A DNA stretch of 64,000 bases from Morella rubra (Eukaryota; Streptophyta; Magnoliopsida; Fagales; Myricaceae). Position 1 is the stretch's first letter. Every line of letters begins with the position of its first letter. Below are positions 36,401 through 48,310 of this stretch, in pieces. The notes beneath the pieces are model-generated. The model was given only the letters and a program-made list of their open reading frames with translations, was not told the origin of the DNA and searched no databases. Where the stretch lies: NCBI GenBank assembly GCA_003952965.2, contig CM025851.1:35848158-35912157 (forward strand). Reading direction: 5' to 3'. The position numbers were made by a program, and so were the translations under genes.

Positions 36401-37929
36401 AAACTTTTCTTGAGAGAAAAGGATAGTCTTCTTCTTCGCGGTCACCCATTGGGCCACCAAAAATCTTCAAGAGGACGACGTTAAGAATACGCTCGCCAAT
36501 CGCCATGTTTGGCAGCAGGTGTGGAGCAGGATTATCGTGACTAATACGCTTGTCTGTTTGTGTGGACTTCAGAGGAAACTACCTACATTCAATAATTGAG
36601 AGGAAATCATGACACCTAACGAGGTACATGGTCTGTGCCCCAGTTTTGTATTTGATAAAAATTAATGTCAACATCGTGGTCCAATAGAGATATGATCTAA
36701 AGGTTAGATTGTGCTTCATTAGGCGGTGAAAAGTTAATTTATTGAGTAGACCAAGGTGGAGAAAGGTGGTCCAACTTTATCATCCATCCAAATCCGCGGA
36801 GAGATTTGAGATTGGGCACAAATTTATAAATTATGTTCAAAAAGTGATTATGGAACAAATTATTGGGATTTGCATGTTGGGACAATTCCCCGTTGTTAAT
36901 GAGGAACATTCTACCATGGTTGCCAACGATCGTAATTGAACATTTATGTTAAATGTATGTTCTTTATCTGTCATTGGTGTGCTGATCTATTACACAGGAA
37001 AAGCATAAATTCAGTGGCTGCCCAATGAGCTAGACAATGCACAATATTGCTTGCACCCCTTTTTCATACATGTCTTGAGAAAAAAGAAAAAAGAAAATCT
37101 AAACGAGATTTTATATTTTTCTAATAAAAAGATTCTCCTACAAAAACATGGAGCCTTTTTTATGTTCTTAATTAACCCACACGTGCACGACGGTCTTTTT
37201 TTTTCATCGTATAGTTGAGCATCTAATATCCTTTTCAAAGAGTTAGGTAGAATTGCTTGTCTATATAGCATAAGTGAAAGTGAAATGTTCAAAAATACCA
37301 TTTTTTTTAATTATTCTTTATCCTTTTTTGAACAAAGATCTTTTCTGATTTGCAATATACTAATCACTTGGAATCTAAAATATTCAATATTATCTGTATT
37401 AATCCCTCAACAATATAAGACTTATAACATTTGATGCATTTTGTATATGTCTCTTTCTGAATTAAATCGTCTAATTTATACAACAAATTAAATAAATTTT
37501 TTATTCGTAAATTGAAAGCCACATGAATGGAAACTTGAATTAAGACCTTCTGATTGGAACTTGATACTCCCAGTCAGTTCAACCAAATCTCTGATGCGAT
37601 TCTTTACTTTGTCCCTCAGGTGAAAAGCGGAATTAATTGGAATTACAGTCATGGGTCATAATTTTTCCTTCTTTTTTCTGTTCATTTTATGGGGTCATAA
37701 TCACTTTCTTTTGCTTCAAACTTTCCCTTTTGACTCAGCATAATCATCAAATATAATATGTTTAATATTGGGGCACTGAGCACCAAGCCTACTAATCCTC
37801 GATTGTTTTATTGAAAGAACATTTGTAATCCACAAACCCCATGTTCATTAGTATAATCCCCTACGACTATTATATTATAATTATCACGGAAAAATCACTG
37901 TCCCCAAAATAAAAGTTCATTCTTGGAAA

Positions 37930-38150
37930 AAAAAAATTACACTTTACCCCCTCTATTTGTTGCATAATTTTATAATTTGCACTATAAATTACTAAACCTA
38001 AAACATTGCAATTCATACTCATATATGTGCTTAAATAAAAATTAAAAAATTAAAACACGTAGTGCCATCTTAAGAGTTAAATTGTGAGATGGGGTGTAAA
38101 GTATAGTTAATAGGTAGTTTGGGGTGCAATATTAAGTTTTACAATCTTGT
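37930..38150. repeat. AT-rich dispersed repeat, copy 3
   Basis: Carries GGTGTAAAGTATAG, then TAATAGGTAGTTTGG and GTGCAATATT, parallel to 14495-14545. The opening ATTACACTTTACCCCC is a loose inverted match to the later GGGGTGTAAAGTAT, which suggests a MITE. Confidence 0.4.
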
Positions 38151-39189
38151 ACGGACAACTTCTTATAAAAGAGTTGAGGCAGCATTTTGGGAGTTGGGTT
38201 CGGCCTTTTGCCATATGCGCTATACTTCAACCTTTTTCCTGCCGACTAGAAGAGAGCCTAACGAATGGGATCGGAACCAGCCCAAGTTTATGAAATGAAA
38301 TAACGGTTTCAAGCCTGAGCCTTGACCGATCAAAAGCCCGAGCTTAATCTCAGAACCCAGGATTAAAACTTTACTGGATGGGGCTCAATTCAAGTTTCTT
38401 CCCTCCTCAACTGAACCAAGCTTGTCAGAGATCAGTGCACCGTTTGGGTAAAGCTCCTAATGGAAAACAAGCCTCCAAAAACAAACGTTAGAGTTTGAAA
38501 AATATTTGCTCTCTGCATATCTTTATTCATGAATAATTATTAGTTTATAGAGGTTTACAAAAACATAGAGAATTGTAAAGAATAAGGATTATACTACTCA
38601 AGATTTCTATAGCATAAAATTCCTAACAAATCAAGCAACTAAACTTGATAATTTTTGTATTCTTATCCTAGTATAAACTCAAAGAATAGACCTAACAATA
38701 ATTAACTTAAGACTGTGCAAAATCACAGCTCAGTGTTGGTGAATTGCCACCGAAACCACCACTACTATCGGCGAGTGATAATAGTTAGCCAGCGGTTATG
38801 GGAGTGGTGCCCATTTTTGCTAGGACTCTGAGATTCAAGCGTTGGCGATGGAATTGTCATGTGGGGACAATTCCACCGCTACAAAAGGTGTAAAGTGTTT
38901 GAAATCAATAGTTGACGGGTAAAATATGACAAAATAATAGTTTGTGGTGGAAAGTGTCATGACCCTCATAATTGAAGGATGAAAAGTGTATTTCTTTTTT
39001 GAATATTCAAACTCATATTAGTCCTTTACTGGTTGGAACTAGCTGATTTTTATGTGGGTTCGCGAAGCTCTATTTTGTGACATCAATTCACAAAAAATTT
39101 CAATGTATATGGTTAATGTCTTAAACAATCTTCTAAACACTACATATTGCTTTAGGGATCATCATAGTATGTCTCATATTTATACACAA

Positions 39190-39705
39190 AAAAAATCATC
39201 CCCTCAAGTTTCAATTGGTTTTATTACGCCCCTCATGTCTCAAAAGCAATTGATCCTCGTCTTTAGTTAGATTTGGCTTGGCTTTTAAACCACATTAAAA
39301 ATGACTGAAAATGCCTCTCTATGAAAAAATTACTGAAAACATTGAAAATTTTGAAAAAGATTAAAAAATGATACATTTATAAAAAGTAATAATTTCTATA
39401 TTAAAATTATATTTCTTTTTCTATTTTTCTTTTTTTTAATTTATTATTCTTTTTTCTATTTTTTTTTAGGTATTTCAATCAATTAACATCAATTTCAATA
39501 TGATTGAGCAACCAAATCAAACAGAGGACAAATATTGACTATTTTTTAAACACGAAGAGTATAATAAAATAAATAAAAATTTGAGGGAGACTGAGTAATT
39601 CAGCCAAATCAAAGAGTACAAGATTGACTTGACTGATTTTTTAAACACGATGAGTATAATAAAATAAATAAAAATTTGAGGGGGACTGCAAGTTTCCCCA
39701 TACCA
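39190..39705. mobile_element. AT-rich TIR-like element with an internal 95-bp duplication
   Basis: The left part contains CCCCTCAAGTTTCAATT. The right end, read in reverse complement, contains CCCCCTCAAATTT. Inside, ATTTTTTAAACACGA(A/T)GAGTATAAT occurs at 39541 and again at 39636. A related stretch lies at 58530-58630. Class and exact ends are uncertain. Confidence 0.4.
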
Positions 39706-41577
39706 TCATGTTTTCGCACTTCTTGGTGGCTACAATTTAGGCAAAGCTAAAGTCATGACCATTTAGCCTTTTTTGGGTGAACTTATGCAATTTATCTCTG
39801 AAGTCATTTGTGGGTTAACCGTGCCATAATTAATCCCCAAATACCCCTTAATTGTTTTATCAAGAATTCATATATATCCTAATCTCTTCTAAGTTCATCT
39901 AGAATATCTGAATATAACATGACTGCATTGCATGATTCGTGACTAAAGTTAACCCACATATTTACAAACATAAAAGATGTTTCGTAATCCCTTCGATTTT
40001 CAGTAAATAATTTATTCGCCTCGATTAGTGTCACAAAAGTCAACTTTTCGAATTGTAAAGATTATTTTAATTTGTTGACTGAAATATTAGATCATTAAAA
40101 GAGAAATAAATATAATATATATTAAATATTATAAAAGAATAATTTAAACACTGAAGAAAATTAGTTCTGAATGACCTAACTCTCAATTAGAAGTATTGTC
40201 CCAAATTTTCAGGCCAACCCACGTGCGGGAAGAGAAGAAAACTTCAAAGGCTAGATTTTCAAATTAGACATGCGAGCACCTCCTGTTTTCACAGAACTAT
40301 TATATAAAAGTCATCGGAATATTGACCCAAAAAAGATTTAAGGCTCACTGCTTCTGCTTAATTGAGACCCAAATCTTCATAATCTCGATTGGATCAACAA
40401 GAATAATCCAGAGAAATTTGACTGCTTTTATTTTACTCGTGGGAGACTTGTTTCAAAAGAAGCACATCCAAGACGTGATTTTTTTTTTCTTGGCCCCACC
40501 TAGTGTAAGCTTGAAAAGACACATAATTGGGTTTGTGTTAATTGACCAAAATATAGATTTAGAATGTGATGGACTAAGAAAAAAGGAGATCGCATCAACT
40601 CTTTTATAGAGAATGATCACGATCCATAATTGTTTGCTATCCTCTCAAATGTTTTAATTACTAATAAGAGTGAGCCCTGTACGTATTGTCAAGTGAATAT
40701 TGAATTGTAATTTTTCTAATATATAAATTTCAGATTTAGTGGATAAGGAATAATCGGCCCATTTTACTCAGATCAAATTAATAAAAACGAAGAAATGTTT
40801 CATCAAAAGAGTAAGAAAAACAGGGATCATGTGGGCCTGCTTTGAAAGGCTCAGAACTTAGAGAAGAAGGCCCAACGAGCCCTAGCTATCTAAACAAATG
40901 TCAGGTTCACCAAAAGAACCGGCTTGGGCAACAGTCCTTGAAAACACCCCAACCATAGGTTGCCGCCCCTATGAAGCCCATCGTGCAAAGTTCTCCTCTG
41001 TTGAATTTATACGATGCCGACTCCAGGATCCGCCGCAATTAAGACAAGACCTCCAAAATGCAAGGTTCTAGGCAACTGAAAAGAAGTCACAATCATTAAA
41101 AAAAAAAAAAAAAAGTCACAATCTTATCCTTCCTCTATACGTCCCCCTACCTATCATCCCTCTACTACACAAGGATGTGCGAATTAGCATCTCTCATATC
41201 AATATCCCTGGTACATGTTTCTAAAGGGGATTTTTTTGTTTTGAAATACTCTTTTTACTCCATTTTCACTCATTTTGACTTAAACATCATAGATTCATCC
41301 AACGAGGAAGCTTCTATCACTTTGCCTTGTAACGCAAGCTTATACTTAGAAGAAGTTAAGCAACGGCCCATTGTTCATTGGGTGAGCCAGATAATTTTTG
41401 GCTCCATCAAGATTATTTCGGATCAACAAAATCCGTCATTCCATACGTGAGTTTATATCGGTTTCTTTACTAAGTGAAATTGACATTTATAAGTAATTTC
41501 AAGAAGCCATAGTCGTCACATTCACTCAGGATTTTGCGGCATATGTAGACGTGACAAGAACTCCCACTAGACTGTTA

Positions 41578-41790
41578 CACTACAAAAAAAATAGACTTTT
41601 AGTGACAAAAAATTTTGTCACTAAAAGTCAATTTCGTCACTAAAAGAATTAGTGACGAAATTTTTTCATCATGCGGTCTGTCAGAATATGAGCGTCACCA
41701 AATATATTTCGTGAAGAAACTTGATTTTCGTCACGAAAAGCTTTTAGTGACAAAAAATTTTCGTCACTAAATATCATGATTGATAGGTAA
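41578..41790. repeat. Left terminus and subterminal inverted repeats of the CACTA element
   Basis: CACTA terminus at 41578, then alternating TTTTAGTGACAAAA and TTTTGTCACTAAAA style inverted motifs to about 41775. These can fold into hairpins. They match the set at the right end. Confidence 0.9.
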
Positions 41791-41799
41791 TTTGACTGA

Positions 41800-42730
41800 T
41801 CGGCCGGTGAAACCGAAGTAGTTGATCGGTAGGATAATCGATCGATCGGTCGATCTTTGTTATGAAATGATCGATTGGAAAATAGGACCGATAGATCGCC
41901 AATTTTAAGTTGATCGAATGGTAAGTAATGACGATTGATCAAATACATATTGTTGATCGATCGATATATATAACTAACCGAATGCTAAGAAGGAAACGAT
42001 CGATTTTCAGTAACGATCAGACGTGTTTGTCTAATCGATCGATCACTTGAGTTGGACGATCAATAATTTTATTACAACCGATCGATCGGTTATTTCAACG
42101 ATGGAACAATGATTTCCTAAGTGATTGATCGGTGTCAGCTAATGATTGATCATTTGAATTGGACGATCGATTGACTATTTCTCCATCGCATGATCGCTTG
42201 TAATATCGATGGATTGTGTGCACGGAACTGATGGATCGGTTATATTATTGATATCATTATTTAAGTTTTTTTAATATTGGCGATTGATCGGTGGTATTCA
42301 AGATCGATCGTTATCACAATAACCATTCGATCGAATTGTCGTCGGTAGAACATCAATAATGAGCATTATTGGAAAAAATAGTACAATGATGGCCAATAAA
42401 TTGACATGCGAGGTAAAAAGCATCGATCGAACTCAATGAATAATATTCGCTGAATGTCGGACGATCATGTCAGAGTAGACATTTGATGCTTTCGTATACT
42501 GGTGTGATCGATAATAATAAACACTGGGACAACATGCTCTCGATTTTGATAATTTATCGACCCAGCTATCTTGACAGCTCGTTCGGACGTTTCCCATCGA
42601 TCATCGCTTCTCCATGGCCGGCTTCGGTTTGCTTCTTTTGAACATGTAAGATTGATGTAGATAACATCATCATTTGCCTTGCCTTTTCATAGCGCATTCT
42701 CGAAGATCGCTGGAATTGCCGATCGAACCA
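41800..42730. repeat. Left GATCGATC array of the CACTA element
   Basis: Many copies of a palindromic core CGATCGATCG or one-base variants, often as CCGATCGATCGG. Examples are near 41850, 41957, 42036, 42078 and 42423. Spacing is irregular. By analogy with En/Spm subterminal motifs these could be binding sites for the element's TnpA-like protein; that is inference. Confidence 0.85.
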
Positions 42731-42790
42731 ATTTTTTTTTAATAATGTATTATATAACATGTATATTTCAACAACAATACAATAATCACA

Positions 42791-44498
42791 TTAATGAACA
42801 TCAATAATAATACATAATGCAACCAAAATAACATCGTAATAGTACATAAACACAAAGCTATTACAACATCTACCTTTTTGAACCCCAAACTGGCTGAATA
42901 GTCGCTTTGACATGTCGTCATTATTACTTTTCTTCTCCAATATTTCAGCCCGTAAGCGCTTTTGCTTCTTTTGCATGCGCTCCTTGTGCTCCACTCGCAT
43001 GCGCTCTTACTTTTTTCATGCGCTCCTCCTGCTCCAACCGGATTCTTGCGGCTCTCACAGTGGTCCCTATTCCATCTGCTTGCTTTTTCGTAAATTCTTG
43101 CAAGTCTTTTTCTCTAGCAGCTCTCATCACTTCTATCTCATCCCTTGCCTTCCTAGCTGGTGCTGTAAAGAAGACTCTTGATGAAGGCAGAGGCTTAAAA
43201 TCCCTGAACATATCCCACTTCTTGCCCAATATCTCGGAATATACTTCAATTTCGGTGTAAGTCTTCCCTTCTAAATCACACTGGCGCTGGAAGGCATCCA
43301 TCCGTTCCTGAAAAATGACAATAATTACCAGAAACATTAAAGTAGATAAACTATACATAAATTACATAAAGTAAATTAAAATGAAAGCGACTTACATAAA
43401 TTTCTCTCGCTCCTTTCGAAGGTCCAAACACCATCCTTGTTTGTATAATTCTTCTTATACAGCTCTGCAGGATTGATTTCGCCTCTTTCTTGATTTTTCT
43501 ACATAGAAATAGCATAAAATTATTGACAAACAATATCAATAAAATTCAAAATTTAGTACTTAACTTACCATGCAAGCTCGAGTGCGCTGGAACGAGGCGA
43601 ACCAGCAACATGGTTCACAGTCAACTTTGATATATTCTTCTTATTTTGCTCGTTTCGTTTCTGCGATATTTTAAGTAATTAGATATTAAAAGAATGTAAT
43701 ATTTAAGCAACATATTTTTTTAAATCACGTACCATAAATGCTTTGCTGGTGAACAGATCGCATAACTCCTTTAACTATTCTTCTGTGGTATCACGGTGGG
43801 GCTTCAGCAACGCCGCCTCTTTACTCGGGAATTCTTGAAATACGCATGCATCCGGTTGCGGTGCGTTCGACGTGCGTCATCATAGTCTCGACCACGTCCT
43901 CACGTCCTCCTGACGGGTGTAGTCAAGGTCGAAGTGGTCCTGCATAAGTACCAAAACATACAATATTACAATGATAAACGAAATGCTTAACCAAGAATAC
44001 TATGTTTACGAGTTTAATCATACCAACACCTGATCCATAATGTACTCCTTCACTTCTGTAGGAACATTAGCCCACTTGTTAACGGAGATCAGAATCAGCC
44101 CTTGGACCAACATTCCAATCTTCGTCAATAGGGTGGCAACAATGGAAGACACTCCTCCACACTCTCCCTCCGGGATATGCACAATACTTTCCCGAACCCA
44201 AGACTCTTCTTCAAATTAACCCCATGTGTCTTACCTTGCCCGCGCTTAGAATTAGATGTCACTACATAAAATAAAATTAACAAAGTTAGTCGGTCGGTTA
44301 ACTTAAAAAAATTAAAATATAACTTAGAATAATTTCTTACATGCACAACTACTAGGACAAGCTGACGTGCCTTGACTCATGGCTTCATTCGGTCTCGGAG
44401 AAGGAGCACTCGGAGTAGGACTCGGGATCAAACTCATACTAAGCGGAGTAATGTGTCATGCAACTATCCAGAAGTAACTGAAGAAAATTTTCATCCAT
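42791..44498 (-). pseudogene. TnpA-like gene of the CACTA element (Transposase_24 type), decayed
   Basis: The proposed ATG (44498-44496) opens MDENFLQLLLDSCMTHYSA and meets a stop. Recognisable pieces follow. SKRGQGKTHGVNLKK (about 44240) is the RG(x)TRGL-like start of the domain. IPEGECGGVSSIVATLLTKI and VNKWANVPTEVKEYIMDQVL (about 44035-44160) read in a different frame. SKEAALLKPHRDTTEE, NKKNISKLTVNHVAGS (about 43610), RMVFGPSKGARE (about 43420) and MDAFQRQCDLEGKTYTEIEVYSEILGKKW (43310-43200, two joined lines) follow. A long basic coiled-coil tail ends RLRAEILEKKSNNDDMSKRLF, near 42900. In En/Spm, TnpA-type proteins bind subterminal motifs. Exon edges are approximate. Confidence 0.8.
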
Positions 44499-44626
44499 GC
44501 TTCATTTCACCGTATAAGTTGTAATATAACAAAACAAACGATAAAGATGTGGTAAAAGAGACAATAACAGTAAAAATAGTTCAGCAAACATCAACATTAC
44601 AAATAAAATATACTTGAAATAAATTA

Positions 44627-47600
44627 TTAATCAGAATCTAATCCTTGCACGTTATTACTCGATGCCTCATCCTCTGGAGAGTTGCTATTACTTTCAAACG
44701 AATCTTCGTCTCCACTTTCTTCAATTTTCGCTTCATCCCCTCCGAAACATCATTACTATCTACACGCCTTTTCTTCTACCGATCAATTGCATCAGAAGCT
44801 TGGATAACATTTGGCGCAACGCATCCCTCCGTAGCGGATTAAGGTTAAACTGTCGGAAGTCTATAAACAAGTCAATGATATTGTCCTCCTAATACACTTC
44901 ATTCGTGATGGCTGCTCCCAATTCGATGTTTACATCAACTTCACCGTCCGGATTCGAGACGGGAATGTCATATGTATTTCTACACGACAACTTCTGCACA
45001 CTCGCCACATAGGTCCATGCAGATTATCAACTAAATAAAACATTTGACTTACTGTATTTCCCCGTAAGTTTTGTTTGTCATAAATGTCTACAAGTTTCCC
45101 GTAAAATTCTATTGGATTTCCCTCATGTGATCCTGGTACTACAATACCACTGTTCTGAGTTCTCCGTCGTTCTTCCCGTTGTACTGTATGATATCTACAT
45201 CTGTTCACAACACATGCAAAATAACACATCACTCGTGTATCAGCCCACGTGCCAATGAATACAATTCATCGACCGATGTACATGGATTTTGAGAACGTAA
45301 TTTTTGAACCTACAACAATATATTAAAAGGTCATTAAAAACAAAGACACGATATTAATTAGAATTCTTTGTCAATAACACTTACTCGCCCTAAGAACCAA
45401 TCCAGAAATTGTTCTTCATGCGTACGAGAAATGTCACCAACTCCTCCTAGGCAAAGTTGGTCCATGTGTTTACTGTAACGATAAAGTTAATCAGCGACTA
45501 TATATTACAAAAAATTATAAAATTTTATTTTACTTACTCTAAGTAGTTGCTAATGCCTTTGCAATTGTTCAGCACATACAACCGAACTTTCTTGAACTCT
45601 GTTCGGTCTATATCATGCCCTTTTGCAGCCCCTATTAATCTAATTCCTTGAGTGAACACATCCAATGACCTTTCTGGTACCTCCATCCCGCCATCAAAAT
45701 CGCAGTTTCGATCTCTTCGATTAAACACTGTTTCAACCCATCAGAGATACTAAGAACAAAATTTCGAACACTCGTTCTCAATATACGCTTCTGCAATCGA
45801 CCCTTTGGGATGCGACTTATTTTTCACATACCATTTTGAGACACCCATCAACCGTTCAACTAGATACATCCATCTGTATTGTACGGTCCAGCAAGCATTG
45901 CTTCACGTAGTAAGTGGACTGCCAAATGCATCATTACCATAAAAAAAAGGGTGAAAAAATCATTTCCAACTTGTATAAAATTATTTGATATCTTCCGACA
46001 TCCTCTATAATACATAAATCTTCAATGTACGTGAGCACAACTCTCGAAAAAATAAACATAATTCGATCACTGCGCCACACACGTCTTCCTTCAACAACCC
46101 TCGGATCATCACTGAAGAACCCTCTACAAGAACACATGACAATCATGACTTTTCATTCCAGACACCTTCAACTCATCTAGATTTACATAACATGAAATCT
46201 CAGCAGCATAACCATCGGGGAACCTCACGTCTTTTAACCACTCACAGGCCTTCCTTCGCTCTTCCCGAGTTAAAGTATACGCTGCTTGAGGTATCAATTC
46301 GACCCGACCATCATACATTAAGTGCAAGTCTTTTTTATCCCCCATTTCAGTTAAATCTCTACGTGCACCCGCTAAATCCCTAGTCTTGAACTTGATATTC
46401 ATCACCGACCCATCACGTTTTCACATATGTTCTTCTCGATGTGCATCACGTCCAAGTTATGTTGTAACCCTAATGTACTCCAATACGGCAGTTGGAAAAA
46501 ATATGCTCTTCTTCGTCCAATTCAAACGTTCCGACAATTGTTTCTTCTTTCCTTATTCTTCCCTGACGCTTTACCAAAGATAGTCTCCCCGACATGCGTC
46601 AATTGTTCCAATATGTCCTCACTAGTTAACTCCTCGGCAAAAGTCTATGTTCTTCTTTCCCATTGAACATATCCACATCATATCTCCATGCATGCCCCGG
46701 TGTCAAGTATCTCCTATGACCCATATAACACATTCTTCTCCCATGCTTCAACCACTTATAGTAAGTGTTTAAATTACACGTTGGACATGTCAACTTCTCT
46801 TTGGTACTCCATCCAGATAAATTGGCATATGTTGAAAATCATTTATGGTCCACATCAAAGCTGCATGCATCTTAAATGTCGTCCCATCTGAAGCATCATG
46901 TCTCAACTTCATCTTCCCATAGTTGTTTCAACTCTCCACTAAGGGTCGAAGATATACATCTATATCATTTCCCAGTGACTTGCAACCCGGATCAAAATAG
47001 TCATCAGTGAAAATGAGACCTTCATACACCTCCATGGGGTAAATTATAAGGAAACACAACGACTGGCGGAATATTGTACGCATTGCTCATGTTTTTTAAT
47101 GGATTGAACCCGTCAGAAGCAAGACCAAGGCGGACGTTACTGGCATTTTGAGCAAACCAACTATGGTCCTTATCAAAATTCTTCCAAAACAATGAATCTG
47201 CAGGATGCCTCATACTCTCCCCATCGTCGACCCATTTCTCCTTATGTCATCTCATGTCATGAGCTACATCTTTTGTGGTAAACAAACGTTTAAGTCTAGG
47301 GATCAAAAGGGAAATGACGCAAAACTTTCTTGGGAATTCAATTGCACAAGTTATCTTCGAATTTCCACCGAGACACCCCACATACCGAACATCTGTCTAA
47401 CTCACTGTTTTCCTTCCAAAACAACACACAATCATTCTGACATGCATGGATCTTATCATAACTAAACCCAAGATCTTTTCACAATTGTTTCACTTATAAT
47501 ACGATCCTGGTAACGTCTCCCCCTCTGGCTACGCCTCCTTAATCAATTATAACATCAAATCAAATGCCTTAGGGTGTGTTTGTTTACTAAAAGTTTAAAC

Positions 47601-48310
47601 CTTTCAAAATTTTAACATAATAAAATAATTACAATATAATCTCTCTCTTTCCATCAAATCATTATTTTTCACTATAATAAATATAAAAAATTCATTCAAA
47701 CCATATCTTTCTTCATTTTTTCACCAATTCCAATACTTAAAATTTTAACACTTAAACACAACCTTAACCGACAACTTATTCTCCAACTTCACATGTAACA
47801 ATCGGACAGTAAATGACAATGTAATAAACTTAGTACATCCAAGATACAGTTCACGTTCTGCCTCTTCCCATAACTTATCAAATGGTGTCCAAGCCTTCGG
47901 TCCTGAAGTTGAGATTTCCATAATATCGGAGTTCTTCATTTCAACCCCTGCCGCCCCACCTTCTAATCCCGCACGAACATCGATTAACATTTCCTCCATC
48001 CTATCAGAGCTATCTCCCTCTAAATCCTCATCACTATGTGGTAAGCTCGCACCAGACTCTTGACTCAAATTTGAAGCAAGTTGAATACCTTCCTCGTGAA
48101 ACACCCATAGCTTATAGCTCACATTAAACCCATTAATGTATATATGATCTTCCATTTTATCCAACACTTGAAACACTACATTTCTGCACTTCTGACACAG
48201 AATTCGACCTTGAGAGTCTGCACAACAAGCAGTCATACCAACAAACCTACGGACCCCCTCCGCATACTTTCACCAAACCGATTTTTCTCATAAACCCAAC
48301 TCTTATCCAT
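44627..48310 (-). pseudogene. TnpD-like transposase of the CACTA element, decayed
   Basis: The likely start (48310-48308) gives MDKSWVYEKNRFGES, the usual opening. The transposase-associated domain continues with GRILCQKCRN, where two residues of the customary CPC are missing, and IYINGFNVSYKLWVFHEEG. After a MITE insertion at 47572-47763 come LIPRLKRLF and MRHPADSLFWKNF with NVRLGLASDGFNP (about 47110-47213), the core transposase region. A one-base frameshift near 47037 leads to GNDIDVYLRPLVES. Next come AAYTLTREERRKACEWLKDV and MKSHDCHVFL (46124-46405), the later domain at 44930-45728 with MFNRRDRNCDF and TQNSGIVVPGSHEGNPIEFYG, and an acidic tail ending NNVQGLDSD. Family TnpD proteins cut and join the ends. 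At least several stops and frameshifts abolish function. Confidence 0.88.
47572..47763. mobile_element. Tourist-like MITE nested in the TnpD gene
   Basis: A 192-bp insertion begins GGGTGTGTTTGTTTA and ends CACTTAAACACAACC, so the ends form an imperfect inverted repeat. TTA triplets flank it at 47569-47571 and 47764-47766, the target duplication of PIF/Harbinger elements. Skipping it rejoins the TnpD-like reading (ENKLSVK to AFDLML) in one frame. This proves the insertion came after the CACTA element was formed. Confidence 0.85.

Larger units (their letters stand above)
30857..41577. other. Gene-poor 10.7 kb between the ALOG gene and the CACTA element
   Basis: The first few hundred bases are ALOG promoter and leader. 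No further gene is supported: frames at 32974-33414, 40322-40609 and 41175-41450 lack domains and typical structure. Small repeats are listed separately (33777-33900, 34460-34860, 36153-36400, 37930-38150, 39190-39705). Confidence 0.45.
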
